DNA of 64,000 bases from Candidatus Petromonas tenebris (GTDB taxonomy: Bacteria; Bacillota; Clostridia; Peptostreptococcales; Caminicellaceae), in NCBI GenBank assembly GCA_014236755.1, contig JACCKY010000004.1, positions 1 through 64,000 of the forward strand, read 5' to 3'. This document shows positions 1 to 8,361 of this stretch, in pieces. The notes beneath the pieces were generated by a model. That model was not told the DNA's origin, made no database searches, and saw only the letters and a program-made list of their open reading frames with translations. The position numbers were made by a program, and so were the translations under genes. Every line of letters begins with the position of its first letter. Position 1 is the first letter of the stretch.

Positions 1-130
1 GCCCTTTTTATTGGGTGGTAACAGGTAATAAGAGTTAAGAGTTAAAAGATTTAAAAACGGGTTACGGGTGAGCGGCAACCGAATAACGAATAGCGAAAAG
101 CGATTGACCTGAATTTGCTTTGGTGCAACG
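1..130. repeat. Degenerate low-complexity repeat, family R3, copy 1
   Basis: AT-rich non-coding DNA built of short degenerate units such as AACAGGTAATAAGAGTTAAG, followed by a part with AGCGAAAAGCGATTGACCTG. Similar material lies at 21405-21600 and 42990-43115. I see no ORF or transposase. It may continue beyond the left window edge. Confidence 0.5.
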
Positions 131-227
131 ATTTAATTTTTAAAATAGTAATAAATATTATTAGGTTAGAAATACTTTGCAATTGGGTATATTAAAGGAT
201 ATATAAAGATTAGAAGGGTGATCAAAC

Positions 228-944
228 ATGGGATTTTATGAAGAGTTAAGTAAATACTATGACATAGTATTTCCATTTGATGAAAACAAGTTAAATTTCA
301 TGAAAAAAAGGGTCAAGGGAAGAAAGATACTGGATGTAGCTGCGGGAACCGGTAATTATTCAGTTGCACTGGCGAAGTTGGGTTATAGTGTCACGGCAAT
401 AGATTTAGATCAAGAGATGATAGAAAAGATACATAGAAAGAGTAGAGACGAAGGAGTTAAGGTTGAAGCACATCAATTGGATATGAGAGATATAGACCGA
501 TTAAATGAAAATGAATTTAATTTAATATTTTGCATAGGAAACTCATTAGCACACTTGAATGGCACCGCTGAAATAAAAGACGTAATTAAAAAGATGTACA
601 ATCTACTTACTGATGGGGGGAGTATAATTATTCAAACAGTTAACTATGATAGAGTTCTAAAATACGACGTAAAGGAGCTACCTTTAATTGACAGGAAAAA
701 AAGTGGTGTAAAATTTATACGTAACTATGAATTAGAGAATGGAAAGATACTATTTAAAACAAAGCTTATAATAAATAATGATAAAATCTATGAAAACTGT
801 ATAAAATTATATCCTTTAACTAGCAGGGAGCTAACTTATATACTCAATGATTGCGGGTTTAAAAAAGTAGATATTTATGGTGATTTTAATGAAGGAGAGT
901 TTTCTATTAACTCCTTTCCCATGATTGCAGTAGCGTATAAATAA
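228..944 (+). CDS. Class I SAM-dependent methyltransferase
   Basis: A 238-residue protein with a Rossmann-type SAM-binding fold. Motif I is the glycine-rich ILDVAAGTGNYSVALAKLG near residue 35, the acidic residue closing strand 2 is in TAIDLDQEM near residue 58, and an LIFCIGNSLAHL segment follows near residue 100, typical of methyltransferases of the Methyltransf_25 kind. AAGGGTGAT lies before the ATG. It stands alone, ahead of the promoter of the T-box operon. The substrate cannot be read from the sequence; a small molecule is more likely than DNA because no target-recognition or NPPY motif is present. Confidence 0.8.
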   Translation: MGFYEELSKYYDIVFPFDENKLNFMKKRVKGRKILDVAAGTGNYSVALAKLGYSVTAIDLDQEMIEKIHRKSRDEGVKVEAHQLDMRDIDRLNENEFNLIFCIGNSLAHLNGTAEIKDVIKKMYNLLTDGGSIIIQTVNYDRVLKYDVKELPLIDRKKSGVKFIRNYELENGKILFKTKLIINNDKIYENCIKLYPLTSRELTYILNDCGFKKVDIYGDFNEGEFSINSFPMIAVAYK

Positions 945-976
945 TATATTTTATTATTAAATATTTAATAAAAGTG

Positions 977-1005
977 TTGACAAGTGTAAAATTTTATCTT
1001 ATAAT
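977..1005 (+). promoter_or_regulatory. Sigma-A promoter of the aspS-gatCAB operon
   Basis: A perfect TTGACA (977-982) and a perfect TATAAT (1000-1005) are separated by 17 bases. Transcription would start near 1012, just ahead of the T-box leader, so the constitutive promoter is controlled downstream by the riboswitch. Confidence 0.9.
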
Positions 1006-1026
1006 CTATTACAATAAATTAATAAA

Positions 1027-1306
1027 AGAAAGACTATGAAGAGAAGAGTAGGTATGCAAGAGGGCTTAAGCGAGTTGGTGACGGTGGAAGACCAACGCCT
1101 GATGTATATTGAAGAACATCTCTGAGTTTCTAACCAAAATCCTTTATGGAGAGTAGGCTTAGACGGAGCCAAACCGTTATAGATTGGACAGTATCGAATA
1201 TTTATAGTGATATTCCGTACTGATTGAGAGAGCTTTTCAAGCTAAATAGGGTGGTACCGCGAAATATAACCTTTCGTCCCTACAAGGGGATTGAAAGGTT
1301 TTTTTA
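1027..1306 (+). promoter_or_regulatory. T-box riboswitch, specifier region GAAC (Asn AAC / Glu GAA)
   Basis: The leader carries the invariant T-box sequence AGGGTGGTACCGCG (1248-1261). It is followed by a terminator hairpin whose arms AACCTTTC (1268-1275) and GAAAGGTT (1293-1300) precede a T run. The Stem I apical part is visible at 1074-1096 and a GGCT/AGCC stem at 1156-1170. On the 3' side of Stem I the likely specifier loop reads TGAAGAACATC, with AAC at 1115-1117 overlapping GAA at 1114-1116. Uncharged tRNA should stabilise the antiterminator and turn on aspS-gatCAB. An overlapping Asn/Glu specifier has been described for the gatCAB T-box of Clostridium acetobutylicum. The exact specifier register is inferred. 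Confidence 0.92.
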
Positions 1307-1376
1307 TTTGCAAAAAAGAAAAGTTGACATAAATGCTTTCTCATTAGTATGGACAAAATCTTAAGGAGGGATAGTG

Positions 1377-2669
1377 ATGACAAGGACATTTATTTCAGAA
1401 ATCAAAGGTTTAGACAGAAAAGAAGTGATTTTAAAAGGCTGGATTCACAAAATAAAGAGTTTTAAGGATTTTGCCTTTGTTATGCTTAGGGACAAAACAG
1501 GAGTTGTTCAGCTGATAGTAGAAGATGAAGACCTATTAAAGGAACTTAAACTGGAAATGTCCGTTGAAGTAAAGGGACGTGTAGAGGAAAATACAAAGGC
1601 ACCTGGAGGAGTTGAAGTTAAAGCTGATAAGATAACTATAATAGGAAAAAGCTACTATGAACTTCTACCATTTTCAATAAATGGTAGAGATATAAATGCT
1701 TCTTTGGAAAAACAGCTGGATTATAGGACTATAAGTCTTCGCAGACTAGACAGAAGAGCGGTCTTTAGAGTTCAAGAAGAAATAATTGAAGCTTTTAGAA
1801 CCTATTTAAAAAACAATAAATTCTCGGAAATTCATACACCTAAAATTATAGCTACGGAAACTGAAGGCGGTTCAGAAGTATTTACGGTAAACTATTTTGG
1901 CAGAAGAACTTTTTTAGCCCAGAGTCCTCAATTTTATAAACAGATGATGGTAGGTGCAGGATTTGAAAGGGTTTTTGAGATAGGTCATGCTTATAGAGCA
2001 GAGCTTCACAACACATGGAGACACCTTAATGAATATGTAAGCTTAGATGTGGAAATGGGCTTTATAGAAGATGAAAATGATTTAATGGATTTAGAAGAAG
2101 GTTTTGTTAAGTATTTATTTAAACATTTAAATAATACTTGTAAGAAAGAGCTGGAAATGTGCGGTGTAAATCTGGCAAAGGTAGATGATATACCGAGAAT
2201 AAACCTATTAGAAGCCCAGGAAATACTGCTGAAGGAATACGGCAAAAAATCACCGGTGGGAAATATAGATGCAGAGGGAGAAGCTTTATTTTCACAATAT
2301 GTAAAGGAAAAGTATAACAGCGATTTCGTATTTTTAACCAAATATCCGGCATCTAAAAGACCTGTTTATACTATGCCCGATGATAAGCTTGAAGGAATGA
2401 CTAAAAGTTTTGACTTGATATATAAGGGTCTTGAAATTACAACTGGGGGTCAAAGGATACACGACTATGAGATGCTCAAGGATAACATGATTAAATTTGG
2501 ATGTAATCCCGATGATTTTGATTACTATTTGGAAAGCTTTAAATATGGGATGCCTCCCCACGGAGGGTTTGCAATAGGTCTTGAAAGAATTACTATGAAG
2601 ATACTTGATTTAGATAATATTCGGGAAGCAACTCTGTTGCCGAGGGATATAAATAGAGTTACACCATAA
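1377..2669 (+). CDS. aspS2: Non-discriminating aspartyl-tRNA synthetase (archaeal type; Asp-tRNA(Asn) former)
   Basis: Class II synthetase of 430 residues, much shorter than the ~590-residue bacterial AspRS because the GAD insertion is absent; this is the archaeal/eukaryotic form. The N-terminal OB fold binds the anticodon. Motif 2 is visible as FEIGHAYRAELHNTWRHLNE and motif 3 as GGFAIGLERI. H24 (in GWIHK) and P76 (in KAPGG) sit where non-discriminating archaeal-type enzymes carry His and Pro. It would charge tRNA(Asp) and mischarge tRNA(Asn), which the amidotransferase encoded downstream converts to Asn-tRNA(Asn). AGGAGG lies 7 bases before the ATG at 1377; a GTG at 1374 is too close. It is first gene of the T-box operon. 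Confidence 0.92.
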   Translation: MTRTFISEIKGLDRKEVILKGWIHKIKSFKDFAFVMLRDKTGVVQLIVEDEDLLKELKLEMSVEVKGRVEENTKAPGGVEVKADKITIIGKSYYELLPFSINGRDINASLEKQLDYRTISLRRLDRRAVFRVQEEIIEAFRTYLKNNKFSEIHTPKIIATETEGGSEVFTVNYFGRRTFLAQSPQFYKQMMVGAGFERVFEIGHAYRAELHNTWRHLNEYVSLDVEMGFIEDENDLMDLEEGFVKYLFKHLNNTCKKELEMCGVNLAKVDDIPRINLLEAQEILLKEYGKKSPVGNIDAEGEALFSQYVKEKYNSDFVFLTKYPASKRPVYTMPDDKLEGMTKSFDLIYKGLEITTGGQRIHDYEMLKDNMIKFGCNPDDFDYYLESFKYGMPPHGGFAIGLERITMKILDLDNIREATLLPRDINRVTP

Positions 2670-2681
2670 GGAGGAGTTAAA

Positions 2682-2966
2682 ATGAAGATAAATAAAGAGG
2701 AAATAGCCTATATTGCAAAGCTTGCTAAGCTCAGCTTTACAGAGGATGAACTATTGAAGTTTACAAAGGAATTTGAAGATATAATCAACCACTTTGCAAA
2801 TATAGATAAAGAGAATTTGGATGATATAGATATAAATAGCTTTGAAAATTTTGAGTCAGTGCTGAGGAAAGATGAGGTTAAAGTTTTTAAAGATAAAAAG
2901 GAACTTTTTAGAAACGCTAAGAGCATGAGGGAAACCTACGTTGAAATACCTAAAATAATAGAATAG
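2682..2966 (+). CDS. gatC: Asp-tRNA(Asn)/Glu-tRNA(Gln) amidotransferase subunit C
   Basis: A 94-residue protein of normal GatC length. It begins with the family signature (I)AYIAKLAKLSFTEDEL and ends in a helical tail containing a RETYVEIPKIIE segment. GatC wraps around GatA and GatB and stabilises the GatCAB complex. An AGGAGG site follows the aspS stop by a few bases. Its stop codon overlaps the start of the longest gatA reading frame, consistent with one operon. Confidence 0.95.
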   Translation: MKINKEEIAYIAKLAKLSFTEDELLKFTKEFEDIINHFANIDKENLDDIDINSFENFESVLRKDEVKVFKDKKELFRNAKSMRETYVEIPKIIE

Positions 2967-2983
2967 TGACTGGAGGGATAGTG

Positions 2984-4459
2984 TTGAAGATTCATAAAAT
3001 GACTATAGAAGAAATAAAGCAGGGACTGGAAGATAAAAAAATTACCGCTGAAGAGTTAGTTGGTACTTATATAAATAGGATTAAAAAGCTGGATGGAAAG
3101 GTTGGAGCTTTTCTTACATTGCAGGAGGAAGAGGCCCTAAATGCAGCGCAAAAAATAGATGAAAAAATACAAAAAGGATTAGATATAGGACCTTTGGGCG
3201 GCGTACCCGTTGCTATAAAGGATAACATTTGTATGAAGGGAGTAAAGACTACCTGTGCATCTAAAATGTTGGAGGATTTTATACCTCCCTATGATGCCAC
3301 TGTCATTGAAAAGCTAAAGGACGCAGGAGCAGTTATAATAGGAAAGGTAAATATGGATGAATTTGCCATGGGTTCTTCCACAGAAAACTCATACTTTAAA
3401 AAGACCAAAAATCCTTGGGATTTAAGTAAAGTGCCTGGAGGTTCCTCCGGTGGCTCTGCGGCGTCGGTGGCAGCAGGATTTACTCCAATAGCTCTTGGAT
3501 CGGACACGGGAGGGTCCATAAGGCAGCCGGCAGCTTTTTGTGGAACAGTTGGGCTTAAACCTACCTATGGACTTGTATCAAGATACGGACTTATTGCCTT
3601 TGGATCATCTTTAGATCAAATAGGTCCCATTACAAAGACTGTAAAGGATTGTGCTGTTGGACTTTTAGCTATACAGGGGCATGATCCCATGGATAGCACC
3701 AGTGTTCAACATGAAGTAGAAAAGGATTATTTGGACGAGATAGAAAAGGGTGTAAAAGGATTTAAGATTGGAGTTCCCAAGGAGTTTTTCATGGAAGGAT
3801 TAGATAAAGAAATAGGTAGAGCCATAAGAAAATCTATGGAAAGACTTGAAGGAATGGGTGCTGAGGTTGAAGAATTTTCACTGCCTATTGAGGACTCAGG
3901 TCTGTCTGCCTACTATATCATATCCTCGGCTGAAGCAAGTTCAAATCTCGCCAGATACGATGGAGTGAGATACGGCTACAGGAGTAAGGATTTCGATGAT
4001 TTTGAAGAACTTATCGTTAAAACCAGAACAGAGGGATTTGGAAATGAAGTTAAGAGAAGGATAATGCTTGGAACCTACGTTTTATCTTCAGGGTACTATG
4101 ATGCATACTATAAAAAGGCTATGAAGTATAGAAAAAAAATACAGAAAAGCTATAGGGAAGCCTTTGAAAAATATGATCTTATACTTGGACCAACATCTCC
4201 TATACTGCCATTTACAGTAGGAGAAAAGATTAATAATCCATTAGAAATGTACCTGGCAGACATATATACAGTTAATGTAAATCTTGCAGGACTGCCTGCC
4301 ATATCAATGCCCTGCGGTTTCAGTAATACAAAACTACCTATTGGGCTACAGTTGATAGGAGATCACTTTACAGAGAAAAAGCTTCTAAGGGCTGCCTATG
4401 CATTAGAACAAGAGCTTGGAGTATGTAATGAAGTGCCTAGTTTAGGGGAGGAGGAATAA
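2984..4459 (+). CDS. gatA: Asp-tRNA(Asn)/Glu-tRNA(Gln) amidotransferase subunit A
   Basis: Amidase-signature enzyme of 491 residues that hydrolyses glutamine to supply ammonia to GatB. The Ser-cisSer-Lys triad elements are visible as VAIKDNI (Lys), GGSSGGSAA (cis Ser) and GSDTGGSIRQPA (nucleophile). The GGAGGG site at 2972-2977 fits a TTG start at 2984 (6 bases away); GTG 2981 is an alternative, while the frame's first start at 2966 precedes this site. The gene is followed 1 base later by gatB. Confidence 0.94.
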   Translation: MKIHKMTIEEIKQGLEDKKITAEELVGTYINRIKKLDGKVGAFLTLQEEEALNAAQKIDEKIQKGLDIGPLGGVPVAIKDNICMKGVKTTCASKMLEDFIPPYDATVIEKLKDAGAVIIGKVNMDEFAMGSSTENSYFKKTKNPWDLSKVPGGSSGGSAASVAAGFTPIALGSDTGGSIRQPAAFCGTVGLKPTYGLVSRYGLIAFGSSLDQIGPITKTVKDCAVGLLAIQGHDPMDSTSVQHEVEKDYLDEIEKGVKGFKIGVPKEFFMEGLDKEIGRAIRKSMERLEGMGAEVEEFSLPIEDSGLSAYYIISSAEASSNLARYDGVRYGYRSKDFDDFEELIVKTRTEGFGNEVKRRIMLGTYVLSSGYYDAYYKKAMKYRKKIQKSYREAFEKYDLILGPTSPILPFTVGEKINNPLEMYLADIYTVNVNLAGLPAISMPCGFSNTKLPIGLQLIGDHFTEKKLLRAAYALEQELGVCNEVPSLGEEE

Positions 4460-4460
4460 T

Positions 4461-5882
4461 ATGGGATTAGAAACTATAATAGGTTTAGAGATACATGTTG
4501 AACTAGATACGAAATCAAAGATATTTTGTTCATGTTCTACGGAGTTTGGAGCTAAGCCAAATGAAAACACATGTCCTATTTGCATCGGACTACCAGGAAC
4601 TTTACCCGTATTAAACGAAGAGGTAGTAAATCTGGCTATTAAGGCTGGAACTGCCCTTAACTGTAATATAAATATGATAAACAAAACCGACAGGAAAAAC
4701 TACTTTTATCCTGACCTTCCAAAGGCTTATCAGATATCTCAGTATGATATGCCTATATGCACGGGTGGTTGGATAGAGATAGAATCAGGAGGGAAAACCA
4801 AAAAAGTAGGAATTACCAGAATCCATATAGAAGAAGATGCAGGTAAGCTGATACATCTTGAGGATGAGCCCTTTACCCTAGTTGATTACAATAGGACAGG
4901 AGTGCCCCTTATAGAAATAGTTACGGAGCCAGATTTAAGATCGTCTGAAGAAGCGGTAGCCTTTTTAAAAGCCCTTAAATCCATACTGGAATATGCTGAA
5001 ATTTCCGACTGTCGTATGGAACAGGGTTCGTTGAGATGTGATGCAAATATATCCGTAAGAGAAATAGGACAAAAAGACTTTAATACGAAGGTGGAGATTA
5101 AAAACCTTAACTCCTTTAAAGAAGTGGCAAAGGCCCTTGAAAAAGAAGAAAGGAGACAAAAAGAACTGTATAATTTTGGTGAAGGCCACAAAATAAAGCA
5201 GGAAACCAGGAAGTGGGATGCAGGAAAAGGAAGAACTGTATCAATGAGGTCAAAGGAAGATGCCCATGATTATAGATATTTTCCCGAGCCTGACTTGCCG
5301 CCAGTTACAATCAAAGAGGAACTAATTAATAAAATAAAGAAAACTCTGCCAGAATTAGCTTCGGAAAAGGCGAAAAGATTTTCACAAGAATATAAACTAA
5401 ATGAAAAGGATATTGATATTTTAATAAGCAGCAAGGAGATAGCAGACTATTTTGAAACTGTTGTTTCCCTTGGAAGTGAACCTAAGGAAGCTTCTAATTG
5501 GATTACTGTTGAACTTTTAAGAGTTATGAAGCAAACAGAGGTCATTCCCGTAAAAGCAGAGCAGCTCGCAGGATTAATTAAATTAGTTGATAAAGGTACT
5601 ATAAGCCGTTCAGCTGCTAAGGAAGTTTTTGATGAGTTGGTTTCTTCAGATAAGGATCCGGAGGAAATAGTAAAGAAAAGGGGATTGTCACAAATAAGCA
5701 GTTCGGATCAGTTGGAAGAAATAATAGATTCGGTATTAAACCAGAATTCCCAGGCAGTAGAGGACTATAAAAACGGTAAGGGAAAGGCAATAGGATTTTT
5801 GATTGGACAGATAATGAAAGAGACAAAGGGTAAGGCTAATCCTAATATTGCCAGAGAGATTCTACTGGAAAAGCTAAAATAA
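4461..5882 (+). CDS. gatB: Asp-tRNA(Asn)/Glu-tRNA(Gln) amidotransferase subunit B
   Basis: A 473-residue GatB. The N-terminal kinase-like domain opens with TIIGLEIHVELDTKSKIFCS and carries the zinc cysteines (CSCS and CPIC). The C-terminal YqeY-like tail domain ends with AIGFLIGQIMKETKGKANP. GatB phosphorylates the Asp or Glu on the mischarged tRNA and transfers ammonia delivered from GatA. It is last gene of the operon and is followed by a terminator at 5912-5940. Confidence 0.96.
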   Translation: MGLETIIGLEIHVELDTKSKIFCSCSTEFGAKPNENTCPICIGLPGTLPVLNEEVVNLAIKAGTALNCNINMINKTDRKNYFYPDLPKAYQISQYDMPICTGGWIEIESGGKTKKVGITRIHIEEDAGKLIHLEDEPFTLVDYNRTGVPLIEIVTEPDLRSSEEAVAFLKALKSILEYAEISDCRMEQGSLRCDANISVREIGQKDFNTKVEIKNLNSFKEVAKALEKEERRQKELYNFGEGHKIKQETRKWDAGKGRTVSMRSKEDAHDYRYFPEPDLPPVTIKEELINKIKKTLPELASEKAKRFSQEYKLNEKDIDILISSKEIADYFETVVSLGSEPKEASNWITVELLRVMKQTEVIPVKAEQLAGLIKLVDKGTISRSAAKEVFDELVSSDKDPEEIVKKRGLSQISSSDQLEEIIDSVLNQNSQAVEDYKNGKGKAIGFLIGQIMKETKGKANPNIAREILLEKLK

Positions 5883-5911
5883 GAAGGTTAAATTAAAGAG
5901 TATTAAATGAT

Positions 5912-5940
5912 AAAGCAGGCATTGTGCTTGCTTTTGTTTT
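5912..5940 (+). terminator. Rho-independent terminator after gatB
   Basis: A 9-10 bp stem (AAAGCAGGCA with TGCTTGCTTT, 3-base loop) is followed by TGTTTT, 30 bases after the gatB stop. Confidence 0.75.
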
Positions 5941-5942
5941 GC

Positions 5943-6170
5943 TAAGGACCTCAAACATTTTTTGCAAAAAATTGCATGGATTAAACGTGGTGAAGTCAAT
6001 CAGTGTAAAGAATTGAAAACTATTTCCAGTTAAATTTTCGCAAGTATTCAAATGTATTTCTAGATGTTTTGCTTTTAATGATCTAAAAGCATTGACCAAT
6101 TAGTGCTAAGAACTAAGAGCTACGAACTACGAACTGACAAAGCATCGCCAGACGTTTTGTTCTGCTATAA
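5943..6170. repeat. Dispersed ~210-bp non-coding repeat, family R1, copy 1
   Basis: This stretch shares ordered blocks with 24672-24880 and 56316-56531. The blocks are CTCAAACATTTT, a TCCAGTTAAAT-like block, GATGTTTT, AAAAGCATTGACC and TTAGTGCTAAGA, then GAACTA-rich units and a CCAGAC end. All three copies lie directly behind an operon terminator. I see no ORF and do not recognise the family. Confidence 0.7.
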
Positions 6171-6224
6171 AAATGATGAATAATGTGCAAAATAGACTAT
6201 ATACACAAAATTGAGGTGATAGTT

Positions 6225-6899
6225 ATGGTCTATTTAGCATTTAAGGTTTTGATACTATTTACAATGGGTATTACAATTATGAGGTTAATGGGTAAATCTG
6301 CCATAAATCAACTTACTCCTTATGACTTGATGGCAATTATAATCATAGGGACTGTTGTTGCCGAACCATTAATAAGTACGAAGTTAAAACCTACATTGTT
6401 TACACTGCTTATATTAATAATTCTTTATGTTATATATTCAAAGCTTTCACTAAATCAGTTTTTTAATAAACTACTTCTTGGAAGACCAGCCATTTTAATA
6501 AAACACGGTAAAATTATAGAACAAAATATTGAAAAAGAGCATATTTCGTTAATTCAACTGATTTCCATGCTTAGAGTAAGCGGTTATCCTAAGCTTGAGG
6601 ATATAGAGTATGTTATATTGGAGCCTACGGGAGAAATAAGTATAATTCCTAAACCAGAAGTGAGGTCGATAACGGCATCAGACCTTAATATTTCCACTCA
6701 ATACGAGGGACTTCCTATAGGAATAATTATAGACGGAAAGGTGCAAAGACAAAATCTAAAATTAATAAATAAGGACGAGCAGTGGTTAGAGAAAAAACTG
6801 AAAGAAGAGGGCATTAAGGATATAAAAGACGTTATATATGCATATGCTACGGATCAAAGTGATGAAATATTCTGTGATTTAAGAAACAATATCCAATAA
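6225..6899 (+). CDS. DUF421 (YetF-type) membrane protein
   Basis: A 224-residue protein with three predicted membrane helices in the first ~85 residues, followed by the cytoplasmic YetF-type domain. Typical features are the RLMGKSAINQLTPYDL loop after the first helix, GRPAILIKHGKI at the membrane exit, and ISLIQLISMLR followed by VILEPTGEISII. ATG 6225 is chosen because GAGGTGAT lies just upstream; the in-frame start at 6183 adds residues unlike the family. Function of DUF421 proteins is poorly defined; some are linked to spore or envelope stress. It is isolated between two repeat elements. Confidence 0.85.
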   Translation: MVYLAFKVLILFTMGITIMRLMGKSAINQLTPYDLMAIIIIGTVVAEPLISTKLKPTLFTLLILIILYVIYSKLSLNQFFNKLLLGRPAILIKHGKIIEQNIEKEHISLIQLISMLRVSGYPKLEDIEYVILEPTGEISIIPKPEVRSITASDLNISTQYEGLPIGIIIDGKVQRQNLKLINKDEQWLEKKLKEEGIKDIKDVIYAYATDQSDEIFCDLRNNIQ

Positions 6900-6906
6900 G
6901 AATCTT

Positions 6907-7036
6907 TAATTTAACTTGCCTCGCTAGTTCCTTATAGATATCCTTCAATAATCCTCTTTTGGCTCCGTAGAAGAGCTGTTTTAATAGAAAAGATTTAGAG
7001 ATAAAAACAACTCTTCAAAGTTTTTTCAGAGGAAAC
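6907..7036. mobile_element. MITE-like palindromic element, copy a, right arm missing
   Basis: The left end (AATTTAACTTGCCTCGCTAG) is followed by CTTATAGATATCCTTCAATAA, then the inner inverted pair AGAGCTGTTTT and AAAAACAACTCT. It closely matches copy c (41417-41590) up to GAGGAAAC near 7036. There copy c continues with its right arm, but this copy runs into the tetR coding frame. No transposase is encoded, so any mobility must have come from elsewhere. Confidence 0.7.
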
Positions 7037-7638
7037 GAGGAAACAAGGAAGAGTTATTTGAAGCAGCTTTAGATGAATTTACTCAAAAAAGCTATGAAGA
7101 TGCATCCCTTAACAACATATTAAAAAAGGCTGGAATGAGTAAAGGGGCCTTTTACTATCACTTTAAAAATAAAGAAGATTTATATTTTTCCATATTAGAA
7201 GAGGTACATGATGCTGAGCACGAGTTTATAGAAGAGCATATAAAAGAAATAGGAGAAAATATTACTGAAAAAAATTTCTTTGAAATACTGAAAATCTATG
7301 GTGAAGCTGGCTTAGAATTTTCAATAAGACATCCAAAATACTATCATTTAGTACAGCGACTATTAAAGGAAAATGAAAAGATAATCAGAAATTTTATTGA
7401 TAAAAAGTTAAATGAGCATATGGAAGGCTTATTTGAAAAACTAATTTTGGAAGCAATACAAAGAGGAGAATTGAGGAACGATTTTTACCTTGAGTTTATA
7501 AAAAAATTAATCAAAAATTTATTTCAAAACTTTAGTTTTATTTTTTTACAGGATATAGATGAATTTGACTTTGATAAGCTTATAAAAACATACGATGATT
7601 ATATAGATTTCATTGAAAATGGATTGGGTAAAAAGTAA
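7033..7638 (+). pseudogene. TetR/AcrR-family regulator without a start codon
   Basis: The frame reads continuously from 6988 and becomes TetR-like from about 7039. It contains the complete helix-turn-helix (GNKEELFEAALDEF, then LNNILKKAGMSKGAFYYHF, then KNKEDLY), followed by a helical ligand-binding domain. Between the stop at 6985 and the HTH there is no ATG, GTG or TTG. The first usable start is ATG 7135, which gives 167 residues and removes most of the HTH. The 5' end abuts a palindromic repeat that lacks its right arm, so a deletion joined the two. It would have controlled the exporter genes 12 bases downstream. Probably inactive. Confidence 0.75.
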
Positions 7639-7650
7639 AGGGGTGATCAA

Positions 7651-8361
7651 ATGGCCAAAGAGGTGCTGATGAAGGTAAGGGATTTAAGCAAACATTATCA
7701 AATGGGAGAGGTAATAGTAAAGGCTCTGAAGGATGCAACCTTTGAAATAAATGAAGGTGAGTTTGTTGTGATTTTAGGTCCCAGTGGCTCAGGTAAAAGT
7801 ACACTTCTAAACATACTTGGCGGTATGGATAAACCGACAAAAGGGCAGATTTACATGCGAGAAGAAGAGATTACAAAGTATGATGATAAGCAGCTTACAA
7901 AATACAGAAGGGATAAAATAGGATTTGTGTTTCAGTTCTATAATCTTATGGCTAATTTAACAGCCATAGAAAACGTGGAGCTTGCTACGGAGATATGTAA
8001 AAACCCCTTGAATATTGATGAAGTTTTAGAGAATGTAGGTTTAGGCAACAGGAAAAACCATTTTCCATCTCAAATGAGTGGAGGTGAGCAGCAGAGGGTA
8101 GCAATAGCAAGGGCAGTTGCAAAGAACCCCTTACTACTTTTATGTGACGAACCTACAGGAGCACTTGACTATAAAACAGGAATATCTATTCTATCACTGC
8201 TTAGTAAGATAAATAAGGATTATAAAAAGACGGTTATGGTGATAACCCATAATGCTCCTATAGCTAAAATGGCAGACAGGGTGCTAAAGATGAGAAGTGG
8301 AGAAATTATAGATGATTATATGAATGAAAAACCCATAGATCCTGAAGGGATTGAGTGGTAG
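7651..8361 (+). CDS. ABC transporter ATP-binding protein (MacB/LolD type)
   Basis: A 236-residue ATPase of the FtsE/LolD/MacB group. It has the Walker A motif GPSGSGKST, the Q-loop FVFQFYNL, the signature [15 protein letters not shown], Walker [13 protein letters not shown] and the H-loop MVITHN. GGGGTGATC precedes the ATG. The permease gene starts on the base after its stop. With the permease and the adaptor it forms an exporter for drugs, peptides or lipids; the substrate is unknown. Confidence 0.92.
   Translation: MAKEVLMKVRDLSKHYQMGEVIVKALKDATFEINEGEFVVILGPSGSGKSTLLNILGGMDKPTKGQIYMREEEITKYDDKQLTKYRRDKIGFVFQFYNLMANLTAIENVELATEICKNPLNIDEVLENVGLGNRKNHFPSQMSGGEQQRVAIARAVAKNPLLLLCDEPTGALDYKTGISILSLLSKINKDYKKTVMVITHNAPIAKMADRVLKMRSGEIIDDYMNEKPIDPEGIEW

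Noticed and set aside
1324-1350. A second TTGACA just ahead of aspS.
   Set aside because: The best -10 (TAGTAT) is only 15 bases away and the T-box terminator lies upstream; kept only as a weak possibility of T-box-independent transcription.
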